Shown one piece after another: positions 30,025 to 38,830 of a stretch of 64,000 bases of DNA. The translations under genes and the position numbers were made by a program. Source of the stretch: Quisquiliibacterium transsilvanicum (GTDB lineage Bacteria; Pseudomonadota; Gammaproteobacteria; Burkholderiales; Burkholderiaceae_E); assembly GCF_014202215.1 (NCBI RefSeq), contig NZ_JACHGB010000008.1:62001-126000 (forward strand). Reading direction: 5' to 3'. Below the pieces are notes generated by a model. That model was not told the origin of the DNA. It did not search any database and saw only the letters and a program-made list of their open reading frames with translations. Numbering within the stretch: position 1 is the first letter of the stretch; every line of letters starts with the position of its first letter.

Positions 30025-30425
30025 CAGGCGAGCTTCTGGAGCATTGCGCCCATCGCCCTGTGCACCGCGTCGATGGCCTTCAGCGGGCGCACCATCACCT
30101 TGAAGTCGACGATGCGGCCCTCGTCGTTCCAGCGCACGATGTCCACCCCGTTGACCTGCACGCCGTCGAGCTCGGTCGAGAACTCGAGCATCGCATCGCG
30201 TCCGCCGACGATCTCGCGCAGGTAGGTGAAGCTGTCGTTGTTCAGCACCCCCAGCGCGGCCTCGAGGTACTTCGCGGTGATCGCCTTGCCCCGCTGCGGC
30301 GTGTGCACGACCGGCGAGTGGAACACCACCTCGTCGTCGAGCAATGCGCGCATGCCCGCCATGTCCCGCTCGCGCACCACGCGGTGCCATTCGCCGATGA
30401 TCCCGTTGCCGGTCGTGCCCGCCAT
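30024..30425 (-). CDS. NTF2-like (SnoaL-like) protein
   Basis: A 133-residue cone-shaped alpha+beta fold protein with the pattern WHRVVRERDMAGMRALLDDEVVFHSPVV typical of SnoaL-like domains. The family includes isomerases, hydrolases and ligand-binding proteins; no role can be assigned. The ATG at 30425 is preferred to the GTG at 30431 because GGGGAGA lies 6 bases upstream. It lies between the flavoprotein gene and the phosphodiesterase gene. Confidence 0.8.
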   Translation of the reverse strand: MAGTTGNGIIGEWHRVVRERDMAGMRALLDDEVVFHSPVVHTPQRGKAITAKYLEAALGVLNNDSFTYLREIVGGRDAMLEFSTELDGVQVNGVDIVRWNDEGRIVDFKVMVRPLKAIDAVHRAMGAMLQKLA

Positions 30426-30427
30426 CT

Positions 30428-31756
30428 TCACTCTCCCCGTCGTGAGGCACCTGAAGTGCCCGGTTGTTCGATTTCAGGCGCGAGCCCGAGCCATGCTGCG
30501 GCTCCCCTGCCCGCCGCCAAGCCACTCGCGAAGACGGCTGTGATGAGGTAGCCGCCAGTGGGCGCCTCCCAGTCGAGCATCTCGCCGGCGCAGAATACGC
30601 CGGGCAGCCGCCGCAGCATCAGCCCCGCGTCGAGCTCGGCGAAGGGCACGCCCCCGGCGCTGCTGATCGCCTCCGCGACCGGGCGCGCGGCGACCAGTCG
30701 CAGCGGCAGCCGCTTGATGGCGGGCGCCAGCCGATCCGGGTCGCCAAGCGTTCCCTCGTCGAGCAGTTCGCGCAGCAGCGCGGCCTTGACGCCCTCGAGC
30801 CCGGCGCGCACCCGCAGGTGATTCGACAGCGATCGTCCGCCGCGCGGCCGCGACAGCGCCTCCCGCAGGCGCTCCTCGCTGCGATCCGGCGCCAGGTCGA
30901 GATGCAGCACCGCGGACCCGGAGGCCTCGATGCGGTCGCGCAGCATCGCCGAGAAGGCGTACACGAGACTGCCTTCGATTCCGGTGGAAGTGACGATGAA
31001 CTCGCCCCGCCGGCGCTGCGCCTGCCCAGCGGGGTCCGGACACGCGAGTTCCACCGACTTCAACGGATGGCCGGCAAAGCGGCCGGCAAAATGGGCGCTC
31101 CAGCCGACGTCGAAGCCGCAGTTCGATGGCCGCAGCGGCGCCGAATGGACGCCGCGCGCCTCCAGCAGTGGCACCCAGGCGCCGTCGGAACCGAGCCGCG
31201 GCCAGCTCGCGCCGCCCAGCGCGAGAACGACGGCATCCGCGCTCACCAGCGCCTCCCCATCCGGCGCATCGAAGACCAGCTCTTCGTCCGACCAGCCGCG
31301 CCAGCGATGGCGCATGTGGAAACGCACGCCGGCCGCGCGCAGCCGGTGGAGCCAGGCGCGCAACAGCGGCGCGGCCTTCATTCCCGCGGGGAACACCCGG
31401 CCCGAGCTTCCCACGAAGGTCTCGATTCCCAGCGCGTGGACCCAATCGACCAGCGCCGAGGAGCCCATGGCCCGCAGCATCGGCTCGACGTGGACCGCGG
31501 CCTCGCCGTAGCGGGCGAGGAAGGCCTGCTCAGGCTCCGAGTGGGTGATGTTGAGCCCGCCTTTGCCTGCGAGCAGGAATTTCCGCCCCACCGAAGGCAT
31601 CGCATCGTAGACATCCACCGCCGCGCCGGCCTGCGCGAGCGTCTCCGCAGCCATCAGACCGGCCGGCCCGCCCCCGACGATCGCGACCCGTGCGGGCGCC
31701 GCGCCCGACCCCGGCACGGCCTCCTGCCCCGCCGCCTGGCCTCCAGCCGACCTCAT
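30428..31756 (-). CDS. NAD(P)/FAD-dependent oxidoreductase, HI0933/BaiN-like family
   Basis: A 442-residue flavoprotein. The dinucleotide-binding VAIVGGGPAGLMAAETLA is at 24-41, then the family signature GRKFLLAGKGGLNITHSE, a middle domain of unknown function, and the C-terminal PGVFCAGEMLDWEAPTGGYLITAVFASG. HI0933-type proteins reduce unknown substrates; the related BaiN acts on bile acids, which is not implied here. Its start overlaps the arfB stop (ATGA). Confidence 0.9.
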   Translation of the reverse strand: MRSAGGQAAGQEAVPGSGAAPARVAIVGGGPAGLMAAETLAQAGAAVDVYDAMPSVGRKFLLAGKGGLNITHSEPEQAFLARYGEAAVHVEPMLRAMGSSALVDWVHALGIETFVGSSGRVFPAGMKAAPLLRAWLHRLRAAGVRFHMRHRWRGWSDEELVFDAPDGEALVSADAVVLALGGASWPRLGSDGAWVPLLEARGVHSAPLRPSNCGFDVGWSAHFAGRFAGHPLKSVELACPDPAGQAQRRRGEFIVTSTGIEGSLVYAFSAMLRDRIEASGSAVLHLDLAPDRSEERLREALSRPRGGRSLSNHLRVRAGLEGVKAALLRELLDEGTLGDPDRLAPAIKRLPLRLVAARPVAEAISSAGGVPFAELDAGLMLRRLPGVFCAGEMLDWEAPTGGYLITAVFASGLAAGRGAAAWLGLAPEIEQPGTSGASRRGE

Positions 31757-32163
31757 TCGACCACGCGCCCGCGCATCGCCTTGACCTGTCCCCGCTTGAC
31801 CTTTCCTTCCACCCGCCGCACCTGCGAGCTGCGCGTCGGCCGCGTCGGGCGGCGTTCCGGGGCCACATAGGCCGCCAGGGCCACCATTTCGCGCAGGCGT
31901 GCCAGGCCATCCTCGCGGTTGCGCTCCAGGCTGCGGAAACGCTGCGCCTTGATGACGACCACCCCGTCGGCGGTGATGCGCTGATCGCTGAGCTCCAGCA
32001 TCCGCGCCTTCAGCTCCTCTGGCAGCGAAGAGGCGCGGATGTCGAAACGCAACTGGACGGCGTTGGAGACCTTGTTGACGTTCTGCCCGCCCGCCCCCTG
32101 CGCGCGGATGGCGGAGAACTCGATCTCCTCCTCCCGGATCGCGGGAAGGAACGGGGCAGCCAT
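31753..32163 (-). CDS. arfB: alternative ribosome-rescue factor ArfB (peptidyl-tRNA hydrolase)
   Basis: A 136-residue release-factor-like hydrolase. The GGQ motif is at 25-27 in AQGAGGQNVNKV, and the tail from about residue 100 is strongly basic (PTRPTRSSQVRR, VKRGQVKAMRGR), as required to enter the empty mRNA channel of stalled ribosomes. The ATG at 32163 overlaps the stop of the upstream small gene (TGATG). Length matches E. coli YaeJ. Confidence 0.94.
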   Translation of the reverse strand: MAAPFLPAIREEEIEFSAIRAQGAGGQNVNKVSNAVQLRFDIRASSLPEELKARMLELSDQRITADGVVVIKAQRFRSLERNREDGLARLREMVALAAYVAPERRPTRPTRSSQVRRVEGKVKRGQVKAMRGRVVE

Positions 32164-32405
32164 CACTGTCCGGATCGGCCGGTGTCGGTGGCGGACTGCC
32201 CGCCGTCGGCGCCCTGGCCCTCGGCTGCGCCGCCCTCGGCGCTATCGCCGGGCTGGTCTGCGGCTTCGCCTTCGAGCGGCTGCTCGCCGGCGTCGTCCGG
32301 ACCGATGCCGGATGCGCGGTCCTGCTTGCGCTTGAGCTTGTCCTCCTTCTTGCGCTTCTTCTCCAGCTCGAGTTGCCGCTTGCGATACGAGAAATTGGTG
32401 GCCAA
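32163..32405 (-). CDS. small charged protein, hypothetical
   Basis: An 80-residue protein with a very basic Lys/Arg-rich N-terminal helix (SYRKRQLELEKKRKKEDKLKRK) followed by an acidic, Gly/Ala-rich disordered tail. The start is a TTG at 32405 with GGAGGA 8 bases upstream; the resulting MATNFSYRKRQLELEKK start resembles short conserved betaproteobacterial hypotheticals. It is coupled to arfB, so a role around ribosomes or nucleic acid is possible but unproven. Confidence 0.68.
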   Translation of the reverse strand: MATNFSYRKRQLELEKKRKKEDKLKRKQDRASGIGPDDAGEQPLEGEAADQPGDSAEGGAAEGQGADGGQSATDTGRSGQ

Positions 32406-32571
32406 GTTCCGGTCCTCCCGAAAAGGGTGCTGCGATGGCGGGACGCCGGTCGGCGAACCCGGTCCCCCGGGAAGCGCACGGGCGGACATTCCTTCATTAT
32501 CGACGATGCCGGGTCATCGGAACGAGCGACCGTGCGTTATAGGCTTAGGCCACATTCGATCGGAGTCCCGC

Positions 32572-33189
32572 ATGACCGTTACAAGACGTTTCGTCCTCGC
32601 CGCCGCGCTCGCCCTTGCGGCCGCCGCCCCCGTGCATGCCGCCGACGTCGGGGTCTCGGTCAGCGTCGGGCAGCCCGGCTTCTACGGTCGCATCGATATC
32701 GGCAACTACCCCCAGCCCCGCCTGATCTACCTGGAGCCGCGGATCGTGTCGCCGGCGCCCCAGGCCGCCTCGCGGCGCCCGATCTACCTGCACGTTCCTC
32801 CCGGCCATGCGAAGGACTGGGGCAAACATTGCGGCAAGTACGCCGCCTGCGGCCAGCCGGTCTACTTCGTGGATGATCGCTGGTATCAGGAGGTGTACTC
32901 GCCGGAGTACCGAAAGCGGCATCAGAGCGGCAAGCGCGAGGCCTATCGCAGCGACGACGGTCGGCGTCATGACGGCCGGAGAGACGATGACCGGCAATAT
33001 GACGGCCGACGTGACGAGCGCCGGATGGACCGTCGCGACGACGGCCAGCGTTACGAGGAACGTCGGCGCGAGCAGCGCCTGGACCGCGGCGACCAGCGCC
33101 GGGACGAGCGGCGCGGCGCCCAGGGGCGGCAGGACGACGGCAAGGGCAAAGGCAACGGCGGCGGCAAGGGCAAGGGCCGCGACGACTAG
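32572..33189 (+). CDS. secreted Arg/Asp-rich hypothetical protein
   Basis: A 205-residue protein with a clear Sec signal peptide (cleavage near VHA-AD, residue 23). The mature N-terminal part (24-115) is folded-looking, with YGRIDIGNYPQPRLIY and a short segment WGKHCGKYAACG holding two cysteines. From about 130 to the end it is a highly charged R/D/G/Q repeat (DGRRDDDRQYDGRRDER) ending in a GKGKGNGGGKGKG tail. Similar periplasmic proteins of unknown function exist in betaproteobacteria. GGAG lies 6 bases before the ATG. No partner gene. Confidence 0.75.
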   Translation: MTVTRRFVLAAALALAAAAPVHAADVGVSVSVGQPGFYGRIDIGNYPQPRLIYLEPRIVSPAPQAASRRPIYLHVPPGHAKDWGKHCGKYAACGQPVYFVDDRWYQEVYSPEYRKRHQSGKREAYRSDDGRRHDGRRDDDRQYDGRRDERRMDRRDDGQRYEERRREQRLDRGDQRRDERRGAQGRQDDGKGKGNGGGKGKGRDD

Positions 33190-33221
33190 ATCGATCGCAT
33201 CGGCGCATCCGTTCCACCGAG

Positions 33222-34016
33222 CTAGGAAGCGTCCGGCCTGCGCACCGGCGGCGCCGGCCGGGTACCGCCCCCGCCGGCGCTCCGCGTCAGCCACTGCACC
33301 GCCAGCGTCGTCGCCAGCGCGGTCGCGAAGGCCGCCACCAGGTCGAGCCGAGGCAAGGCCAGCGCCAGCGCGAGGCAGAAGGCCCCGAAAGACCACATGC
33401 CGGTGGCCATCGCCCGCAGCAGCGCAAGAACGAACTCCGGACCGTAGGCGCGGTGGGAGGACACCGACAGCACCAGGCTGAGCACCGGAAAGACGGAGAG
33501 CACGCCGCTCCAGGCCGGCCCGATGCCGGCCGCGAGACCGGTCACTGCGACGGTCAGCGCCGCGCCCGCCGCCATCCGAAGCCACAGATCCCAGCCCGGT
33601 GCGGCTCGCACGGCAACGACCGCGACGGCGCGTGGCAGCAGTCTCGGCGCCGCCAGCAGCGCTGCCCCGGCCAGCGCGACCGACAATGGCAGCGAGAGCG
33701 GCAGCCTGACCAGCAGTTGCGCTGCGACGAACCAGGCGCACAGCCCGATGAGGAGCGCGCCCAGCCAGCCGCGCTGCCGGCAGACGCGCCCGTAGGTGAC
33801 GCTGAACGCGAAGGCCGACAGGATCGCCGCCAGCGACGCCGTCGCTGCACGTGCGCCGAACTCGATGCCAAGCTCGAGCGACAGGAAGTACAGGATCGGC
33901 CCGGCGACCACCGGCAGTCCGGCGAGCCAGCCCGCGACCGACGGGCCCCACCGCCGGCCGGCCAGCGTCACCAGCGCCAGGAAGCCCGGTACCAGCAGCA
34001 ACTTCAGCAGCAGCAT
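33222..34016 (-). CDS. integral membrane protein, hypothetical
   Basis: A 264-residue hydrophobic protein with about eight or nine predicted membrane helices (for example LLVPGFLALVTLA, WLAGLPVVAGPILYFLSL, AALTVAVTGLAAGIG, LVAAFATALATTLAVQWL). I recognise no transporter motif. The start MLLLKLLLVPGF is the only one that keeps the first helix. The gene follows the nitronate monooxygenase gene by 37 bases on the same strand. Confidence 0.72.
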   Translation of the reverse strand: MLLLKLLLVPGFLALVTLAGRRWGPSVAGWLAGLPVVAGPILYFLSLELGIEFGARAATASLAAILSAFAFSVTYGRVCRQRGWLGALLIGLCAWFVAAQLLVRLPLSLPLSVALAGAALLAAPRLLPRAVAVVAVRAAPGWDLWLRMAAGAALTVAVTGLAAGIGPAWSGVLSVFPVLSLVLSVSSHRAYGPEFVLALLRAMATGMWSFGAFCLALALALPRLDLVAAFATALATTLAVQWLTRSAGGGGTRPAPPVRRPDAS

Positions 34017-34053
34017 CGACGCCCAAGACCGAGCAGCGATGCAGCGGCGCGCT

Positions 34054-35094
34054 TCAAGACTTGCCCGCCAGTTCGCGCAGGAGTTCGGCGGCGGCGAGCT
34101 CGCGGCAGCCGCTCGCGTTCTGCCCCGACCAGAGCGGCGAGAACTCTCCGCTGCCGCGCGCCTCCGCGGCGGCGCGCAGCGGCGCTGCCGCCGATGCAGC
34201 CAGAGGAAACTCCGGTGCGAGCGGGCTGATCGGCCCGAACTCCCGGATGAAACGATTGACGATTCCGCGCGCCGGACGGCCGGTGAACACGTTGGTAAGC
34301 GCGGTATGGCGCGCGCCTTCGCTGCGAAGCGCCGCCCGGTGCAGCGCGCTGGTGCCGGCCTCCGGGCAGAGCAGCCAGACGGTGCCGAGCTGCGCCCCCG
34401 CCGCGCCCATCGCCAGCGCCGCCGCCACCCCCGCCGCATCGGCAATCCCGCCGGCCGCGATGACGGGCACGCGAACCGCGCGCACCACCTGCCTGAGCAG
34501 CGCAATGCTGCCCATCTGCAGGCTCAGGTCGTCCGACAGGAAGTGGCCGCGGTGTCCGCCGGCCTCGAGCCCCTGCGCCACGATCGCATCGGCGCCATGG
34601 GCCTCGAGCCAGCGCGCCTCCTCCACCGTGGTGGCCGAGGAGAGCACTTTCGAGCCCCAGGACTTGATGCGCGCCACCAGTTCCGGCGACGGCAGGCCGA
34701 AGTGGAAACTCACCACCGGCGGCCTGAAGGGCTCGAGCAGATCGGCTGCGTCCGTGTCGAACGGCCGTCGGCCGGGCCCGGCCGGAATACCCCCGGGGTC
34801 GATGCCGAACTCCGCGTAGCAGCTGGCGAGGGCATTCCGCCAGGCGAGTTCGCGCGCCGCATCGGGCCGGGGCGCCGCGTGGCAGAAGAAGTTCACGTTC
34901 CAGGGGCCGCGCGCCCGCGCTGCGAGCGCCTCGAGCTCCGCGCGCATCGCCTCCGGCGACAGCATCGCGCAGGGCAGCGAACCGAGCCCGCCCGCGTTCG
35001 ATACCGCGAGGGCGAGCGCGCTGCCCTGGACGCCTGCCATCGGCGCCTGCACGATGGGCAGCGCCACTCCGATCAGCTCCCGCAGGCTCGACAT
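34054..35094 (-). CDS. nitronate monooxygenase family flavoprotein
   Basis: A 346-residue FMN-dependent TIM-barrel protein of the NMO / 2-nitropropane dioxygenase family. Seen are QAPMAGVQGSALALAVSNAGGLGSLP, ADAIVAQGLEAGGHRG with the catalytic histidine position, and the FMN phosphate-binding VIAAGGIADAAGVAAALAMGAAGAQLGT. These enzymes oxidise alkyl nitronates such as propionate-3-nitronate; related FabK-type reductases are distinguishable and less likely. The start at 35094 is preceded by GAGGAGGGAG. Confidence 0.9.
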   Translation of the reverse strand: MSSLRELIGVALPIVQAPMAGVQGSALALAVSNAGGLGSLPCAMLSPEAMRAELEALAARARGPWNVNFFCHAAPRPDAARELAWRNALASCYAEFGIDPGGIPAGPGRRPFDTDAADLLEPFRPPVVSFHFGLPSPELVARIKSWGSKVLSSATTVEEARWLEAHGADAIVAQGLEAGGHRGHFLSDDLSLQMGSIALLRQVVRAVRVPVIAAGGIADAAGVAAALAMGAAGAQLGTVWLLCPEAGTSALHRAALRSEGARHTALTNVFTGRPARGIVNRFIREFGPISPLAPEFPLAASAAAPLRAAAEARGSGEFSPLWSGQNASGCRELAAAELLRELAGKS

Positions 35095-35401
35095 CGCGCT
35101 CCCTCCTCGCTGGCGCGGCGTGCCGCGACGCGGACTCACACCGCTGCTGGCGAAACGATACACCCGCTCGCCGAAGGGCCGGCCCTCGACGGCGCGTTAA
35201 AATCGCAGCCTGCCCCGCACGTCCCGCGCGGACGCGTCCGTGACGCCCCGCCAGCCTCGTGCAGGGTTCTCGCCCGCCCGGCACCGGCGCGTACGCGCCG
35301 TCGTCCCGCCCTCGATCCGGGCTGCGGGCGCCGGGCGATCAACCTGCGTCCCGGAGCGGACCGCCGCGCGCGCCCGCTCCAGCCTGCCCCGAGGACTCCC
35401 G

Positions 35402-35866
35402 ATGACCCTGTCGCGTTCCCTGTCGCGTTCCCTGTCCGGACTCTTCCTGTCCGCCTTCCTGATCCTCTCCGCCTCTGCGGCCGATGCCCGCCAGATGATC
35501 AGCATCGACCGCCCCGAGGTGAACATGCGCACTGGCGCAAGCACCCGCGACGCCCCCCTCTGGACCCTGAGCGCCGGATACCCGCTGCTGGTGATCGGCC
35601 AGCAGGGGCAGTGGTACAAAGTGCGGGACTTCGAGAACGATGAAGGCTGGGTGTACCGCCCGCTCACGGCGAAGAAGCCGCATCATGTGGTGAAGTCGAA
35701 GATCGTCAACCTTCGCAGCGGCCCGGGAACGAAGCACACGGTGGTCGGAAAGGCGGAGTACGGCGAGGTGCTGCGCACCCTGGGCCGGCGCGCAGACTGG
35801 GTGCGGGTCCGGACTTCCGGAGGCCAGATCGGCTGGATCTCCGGTCGGCTTCTCTGGGGCTGGTAG
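35402..35866 (+). CDS. exported protein with two SH3b domains
   Basis: A 154-residue protein with a signal peptide (cleavage near ADA-RQ) and two bacterial SH3-like domains: the first around VNMRTGASTRDAPLWTL and GQWYKVRD, the second around VNLRSGPGTKHTVVGKA and ADWVRVRTSGGQIGWI. Such periplasmic SH3b proteins bind cell wall or partner proteins. The coding start contains a repeated 12-base unit (SRSL SRSL). It is divergent from the monooxygenase gene. Confidence 0.85.
   Translation: MTLSRSLSRSLSGLFLSAFLILSASAADARQMISIDRPEVNMRTGASTRDAPLWTLSAGYPLLVIGQQGQWYKVRDFENDEGWVYRPLTAKKPHHVVKSKIVNLRSGPGTKHTVVGKAEYGEVLRTLGRRADWVRVRTSGGQIGWISGRLLWGW
35408..35434 (+). repeat. short tandem repeat in the SH3b signal peptide
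   Basis: Two exact copies of CTGTCGCGTTCC followed by a third partial copy CTGTCC, coding LSRS repeats ahead of the hydrophobic core of the signal peptide. Confidence 0.85.
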
Positions 35867-35933
35867 AAAGTCACGCGCCCCGGCTGCGGCCCGCGCAACG
35901 CGAAAGAGCGAGGCCGCTGCGGCCTTCGTCCGC

Positions 35934-36167
35934 TCAGCGCGGCAGCGCCACACCCGCGCAGCGTGGGCAGAGGCAGGCCTCTCCGCGCAACGCCTGAGGA
36001 ACGCGCTCGAGCGCAGCCGGGTCGATGACCACCGCCGAACACCAGCAGTCGACGTCGAAGCTGCCGCAGGCGGCGGGCGCGCAGCCGTTGGGCCCGCCGC
36101 ACACCGGGCACCGTCCGTTCGGCTTCGGGCTCAGGCCCGGCGACGCGCGGTCGGCAGGCGCAGTCAT
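35934..36167 (-). CDS. cysteine-rich CWC family protein
   Basis: A 77-residue protein with eight cysteines, including CPVCGG, CAPAACG, the eponymous DCWC and CLCPRC. The PF14375 CWC proteins are small, probably zinc-binding, and of unknown function. Its start overlaps the murI stop (ATGA), so it is translated with murI. An in-frame upstream start at 36212 lies inside murI and is not preferred. Confidence 0.82.
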   Translation of the reverse strand: MTAPADRASPGLSPKPNGRCPVCGGPNGCAPAACGSFDVDCWCSAVVIDPAALERVPQALRGEACLCPRCAGVALPR

Positions 36168-36985
36168 GCGCGCACCAGCGGCAGCGCCGAGAGTTCGATT
36201 TCCCGCCCCCACAGCGCGCCCATCAGCTCGCGCGCGGCAGGCAGCGGCCCGCTGGTGAAGAAGCGCTCAGTGCCGGTGCGCCAGGGCGCCGGCGGGACAT
36301 CCCGCAAGTCGGCCAGCGGGGCATCGCGCGCGACCGCCTCACCCAGGCGCCTGCTCAGCTCGCGCGCCACGGCCCCGGACGGATCGACGATCGACACGTC
36401 CGGGCCGGCGAGCTCGCGGATCATCGGCGCGAGGAAGGGATAGTGGGTGCAGCCCAGCACCAGCGTGTCCGCGCCGGCGGACAGCAGCGGATCGAGATAG
36501 GACTGCAGGAGACCCCGGGTGACCGCGCCCTGCAGGTCACCGCCTTCCACCCGGTCGACCAGGCCCGGACAGGGCTGCAGCAGGATCCGTGCCTCGTGCC
36601 CGTGCAGGTCGCAGAGCCTCGACACGCTCGGACTCTCCAGCGTGCGGCGGGTGGCAAGCACCCCGACCACCCCGCTGCGGGTCAGCGCGACCGCCGGCTT
36701 GATGGCCGGCTCCATTGCAATGATGGGCACCGGGCACCAGGAGCGCAGCGATTTCGCTGCGACCACGGTCGCGGTGTTGCAGGCGATCACGATGGCACGC
36801 GCGCCGGCCCCGACCAGGAACTCGACGATCGCGGTGGCGCGGGCCTCGATGTACCGGGTCGAGCGGTCGCCATAGGGAGCGTGTCCGGAGTCGGCGACGT
36901 ACAGCAGGGGCTCGCCCGGCAGGTGCATCCGGACCTCGCGCAGCACCGACAGGCCGCCGACCCCTGAATCGAAGACGCCGATCAC
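36164..36985 (-). CDS. murI: glutamate racemase
   Basis: A 273-residue enzyme supplying D-glutamate for peptidoglycan. The two catalytic cysteines are C69 (IACNTA) and C179 (LGCTHYP); the DSGVGG opening and GHAPYG are also seen. The start is a GTG at 36985 giving MIGVFDSGVGG, 7 bases after the stop of the DUF488 gene; no better start is available. Length is normal for the family. Confidence 0.95.
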   Translation of the reverse strand: MIGVFDSGVGGLSVLREVRMHLPGEPLLYVADSGHAPYGDRSTRYIEARATAIVEFLVGAGARAIVIACNTATVVAAKSLRSWCPVPIIAMEPAIKPAVALTRSGVVGVLATRRTLESPSVSRLCDLHGHEARILLQPCPGLVDRVEGGDLQGAVTRGLLQSYLDPLLSAGADTLVLGCTHYPFLAPMIRELAGPDVSIVDPSGAVARELSRRLGEAVARDAPLADLRDVPPAPWRTGTERFFTSGPLPAARELMGALWGREIELSALPLVRA

Positions 36986-36992
36986 CGACGGC

Positions 36993-37379
36993 TCACGCCA
37001 GCTTCGCCCCGTGCTGCGCGAGCAGTTCGCGGAGCACGGAACGGTGGCACTGCGACTCGTCCTCGCAATAGCAGCCCACCGAAAAATCCGCATGGTGCGA
37101 CAGCGCGGCGAGCAGGTCGAGGGTGCGGCTACGATCGGGCGCGGACATCTCCGCGCGGTATTTCTTCATGAAGGCCCGCCAGTCCTCGGGCGTGCGCGCC
37201 TGCTGGGCCATCTTCACGGTCTCGGCGGCTGGCGACAGCTCCGGATACCAGACGTCGTACCAGTTGCCGGACGCGAACTCATCCCTGGGCACGCCACGCG
37301 GCGGGCGCCGCACCGTCCCGATCCGGGTGCCCTCGCCCTCGACACGCGCACTGCCGAGCCTCACGACCCGAACGACCAC
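36993..37379 (-). CDS. DUF488 family protein
   Basis: A 128-residue DUF488 protein with the features RLGS, GTRIGTVRRPPRGVP, NWYDVWYPELSP, W-R-A-F-M-K-K-Y and the C-terminal GCYCEDESQCHRSVL with clustered cysteines. Function unknown; some members have been linked to nucleic-acid or stress roles. The start is a GTG at 37379 with GGGAG 6 bases before it. It sits between the MGMT gene and murI. Confidence 0.83.
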   Translation of the reverse strand: MVVRVVRLGSARVEGEGTRIGTVRRPPRGVPRDEFASGNWYDVWYPELSPAAETVKMAQQARTPEDWRAFMKKYRAEMSAPDRSRTLDLLAALSHHADFSVGCYCEDESQCHRSVLRELLAQHGAKLA

Positions 37380-37446
37380 GACATTCTCCCTGCCCTCGAC
37401 AGGCGCAATGTTAATGCCAGCCGCCCGCGCCGTCCCGCCTGGTGGG

Positions 37447-37992
37447 TCATGCGTCGAACAGCCCGGGCTGCGCGCCGAAGCGGGCGCCCTCGATCGCGAG
37501 CATGCGCAGCTTGGTGCGCACGCCCCCCGCTGCCGAGAAGCCCCCGGAGCCGCCACCGGCCGCCAGCACCCGGTGGCAGGGCACCACCGGCGCGAAGGGG
37601 TTGTCGCCGAGCGCGCGGCCGACCGCCCGCGCGGCGCCGGGCTCGCCCAGGCGCGCCGCAAGCTCGCCGTAGGTCGTCGTGGCGCCGTAGGGCAGTTCGC
37701 GCAGCAGCGCGTAGACGCGCCGGGGAAAAGCGCCGACCCCGCTCTCGTCGAGGCGGATCGAGCGCAGGTCGTCAGCCTCGCCTGCCAGTGCCGCGGAGAT
37801 CCGCCGGACCGCCTCGAACACTTCCACCGGCGGCTCGCACTCCTCGACGCCGGCAAAGCGCGCCCGCATCCGCGCGCGCGTGGCGGCCTCGTCCGCTTCC
37901 GGCAGCTGCACGCCGGTCAGCCCGTCGACGCTCCATGCCACCGCGCATCGGCCGATCGCGGTGTCGAAGAGGCAAAGGCCCACGGTGCCCAT
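37447..37992 (-). CDS. methylated-DNA--[protein]-cysteine S-methyltransferase
   Basis: A 181-residue Ogt/AdaB-type protein that removes methyl groups from O6-methylguanine by transferring them to its own cysteine. The acceptor is C139 in PVVPCHRV; the helix-turn-helix part TTTYGELAARLG and the arginine-finger region RAVGRALGDNP are intact. Single use per molecule. It follows the TauD gene by 13 bases on the same strand. Confidence 0.94.
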   Translation of the reverse strand: MGTVGLCLFDTAIGRCAVAWSVDGLTGVQLPEADEAATRARMRARFAGVEECEPPVEVFEAVRRISAALAGEADDLRSIRLDESGVGAFPRRVYALLRELPYGATTTYGELAARLGEPGAARAVGRALGDNPFAPVVPCHRVLAAGGGSGGFSAAGGVRTKLRMLAIEGARFGAQPGLFDA

Positions 37993-38005
37993 GTCAGGCG
38001 CACGC

Positions 38006-38830
38006 TCATTCCGGCCGCGTGCCGGCCAGCGTGATGCGATGCATCTCGCGCCGGAAGCCGTGATAGTCGTTGACCGGGTTGTGCAGCGCGCAGCGGTTGT
38101 CCCACAGCGCCAGCGATCCCGGCTCCCAGGAGAAGCGGCAGGTGAACTCCGGACGCACCTGGTGCTCGTGCAGGAAGCGCAGCAGCGGCGCGCTCTCCTC
38201 CTGGCTCATGTCCCGGAAGCGCAGCGTGTGCGCGACGTTCACGTAGAGCGCGCGGCGGCCGGTTTCGGGATGGGTGCGCACCACCGGGTGTTCCGCGAGG
38301 TACTCACGAGGCGCCTCCTGCTGCCCATGGTCGCGCACCCGATCTTCGCGGGTGCGCGAGACGTCCGCCTTGGCCGAGCTGTTGACCCCGACCAAGCCGT
38401 CGAGCATCCGCCGCATGCCCGGCGACAGCGCCTCGTAGGCCAGGTACTGGTTGGCCCAGAGGGTGTCGCCGCCATAGGGCGGCACCTCGCGGGCCAGCAG
38501 CATCGAGGCCATCGGCGGCACCTCGAGGTAGGCGGTGTCCGTGTGCCAGATGCCGCCGAAATTGACCCGCTCGTGGGGCAGTTTCACCACCTCGATGATC
38601 TCCGGAAACCCGGGCATCCCCTTGACGAAGGGATACTCGACCGGCTCGCCGATCGCGCGCGCGAAGCGCATGAACTGTTCCGGGCTCAGCGGCTGATCCC
38701 GGAAGAAGACCACCAGGTGCTCCAGCCACGCCGCGCGGATCTCGCGCACGAGGGCATCGGGCAGCGGGCTGCGCAGGTCCACGCCCTCGATGACAGCGCC
38801 CAGGGCGCCGGCGATGCGGCGCAGCTTCAC
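38006..38830 (-). CDS. TauD/TfdA family Fe(II)/2-oxoglutarate dioxygenase
   Basis: A 274-residue dioxygenase. The metal triad begins with HTD (H96, D98), and the distal histidine and the 2-oxoglutarate-binding arginine lie in LHNPVNDYHGFRREMHRI at the C-terminus. Substrate unknown; homologues act on taurine, 2,4-D, sulfate esters and other acids. The start is a GTG whose GTGA overlaps the stop of the hot-dog gene upstream, with a GAGGA ribosome site. Coupling with a hydratase-like protein suggests a small catabolic pathway. Confidence 0.92.
   Translation of the reverse strand: MKLRRIAGALGAVIEGVDLRSPLPDALVREIRAAWLEHLVVFFRDQPLSPEQFMRFARAIGEPVEYPFVKGMPGFPEIIEVVKLPHERVNFGGIWHTDTAYLEVPPMASMLLAREVPPYGGDTLWANQYLAYEALSPGMRRMLDGLVGVNSSAKADVSRTREDRVRDHGQQEAPREYLAEHPVVRTHPETGRRALYVNVAHTLRFRDMSQEESAPLLRFLHEHQVRPEFTCRFSWEPGSLALWDNRCALHNPVNDYHGFRREMHRITLAGTRPE

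Noticed and set aside
36985-37093. Longer murI start adding 36 Arg/Ser-rich residues
   Set aside because: It would overlap the DUF488 gene and destroys the expected MIGVFDSGVGG N-terminus.
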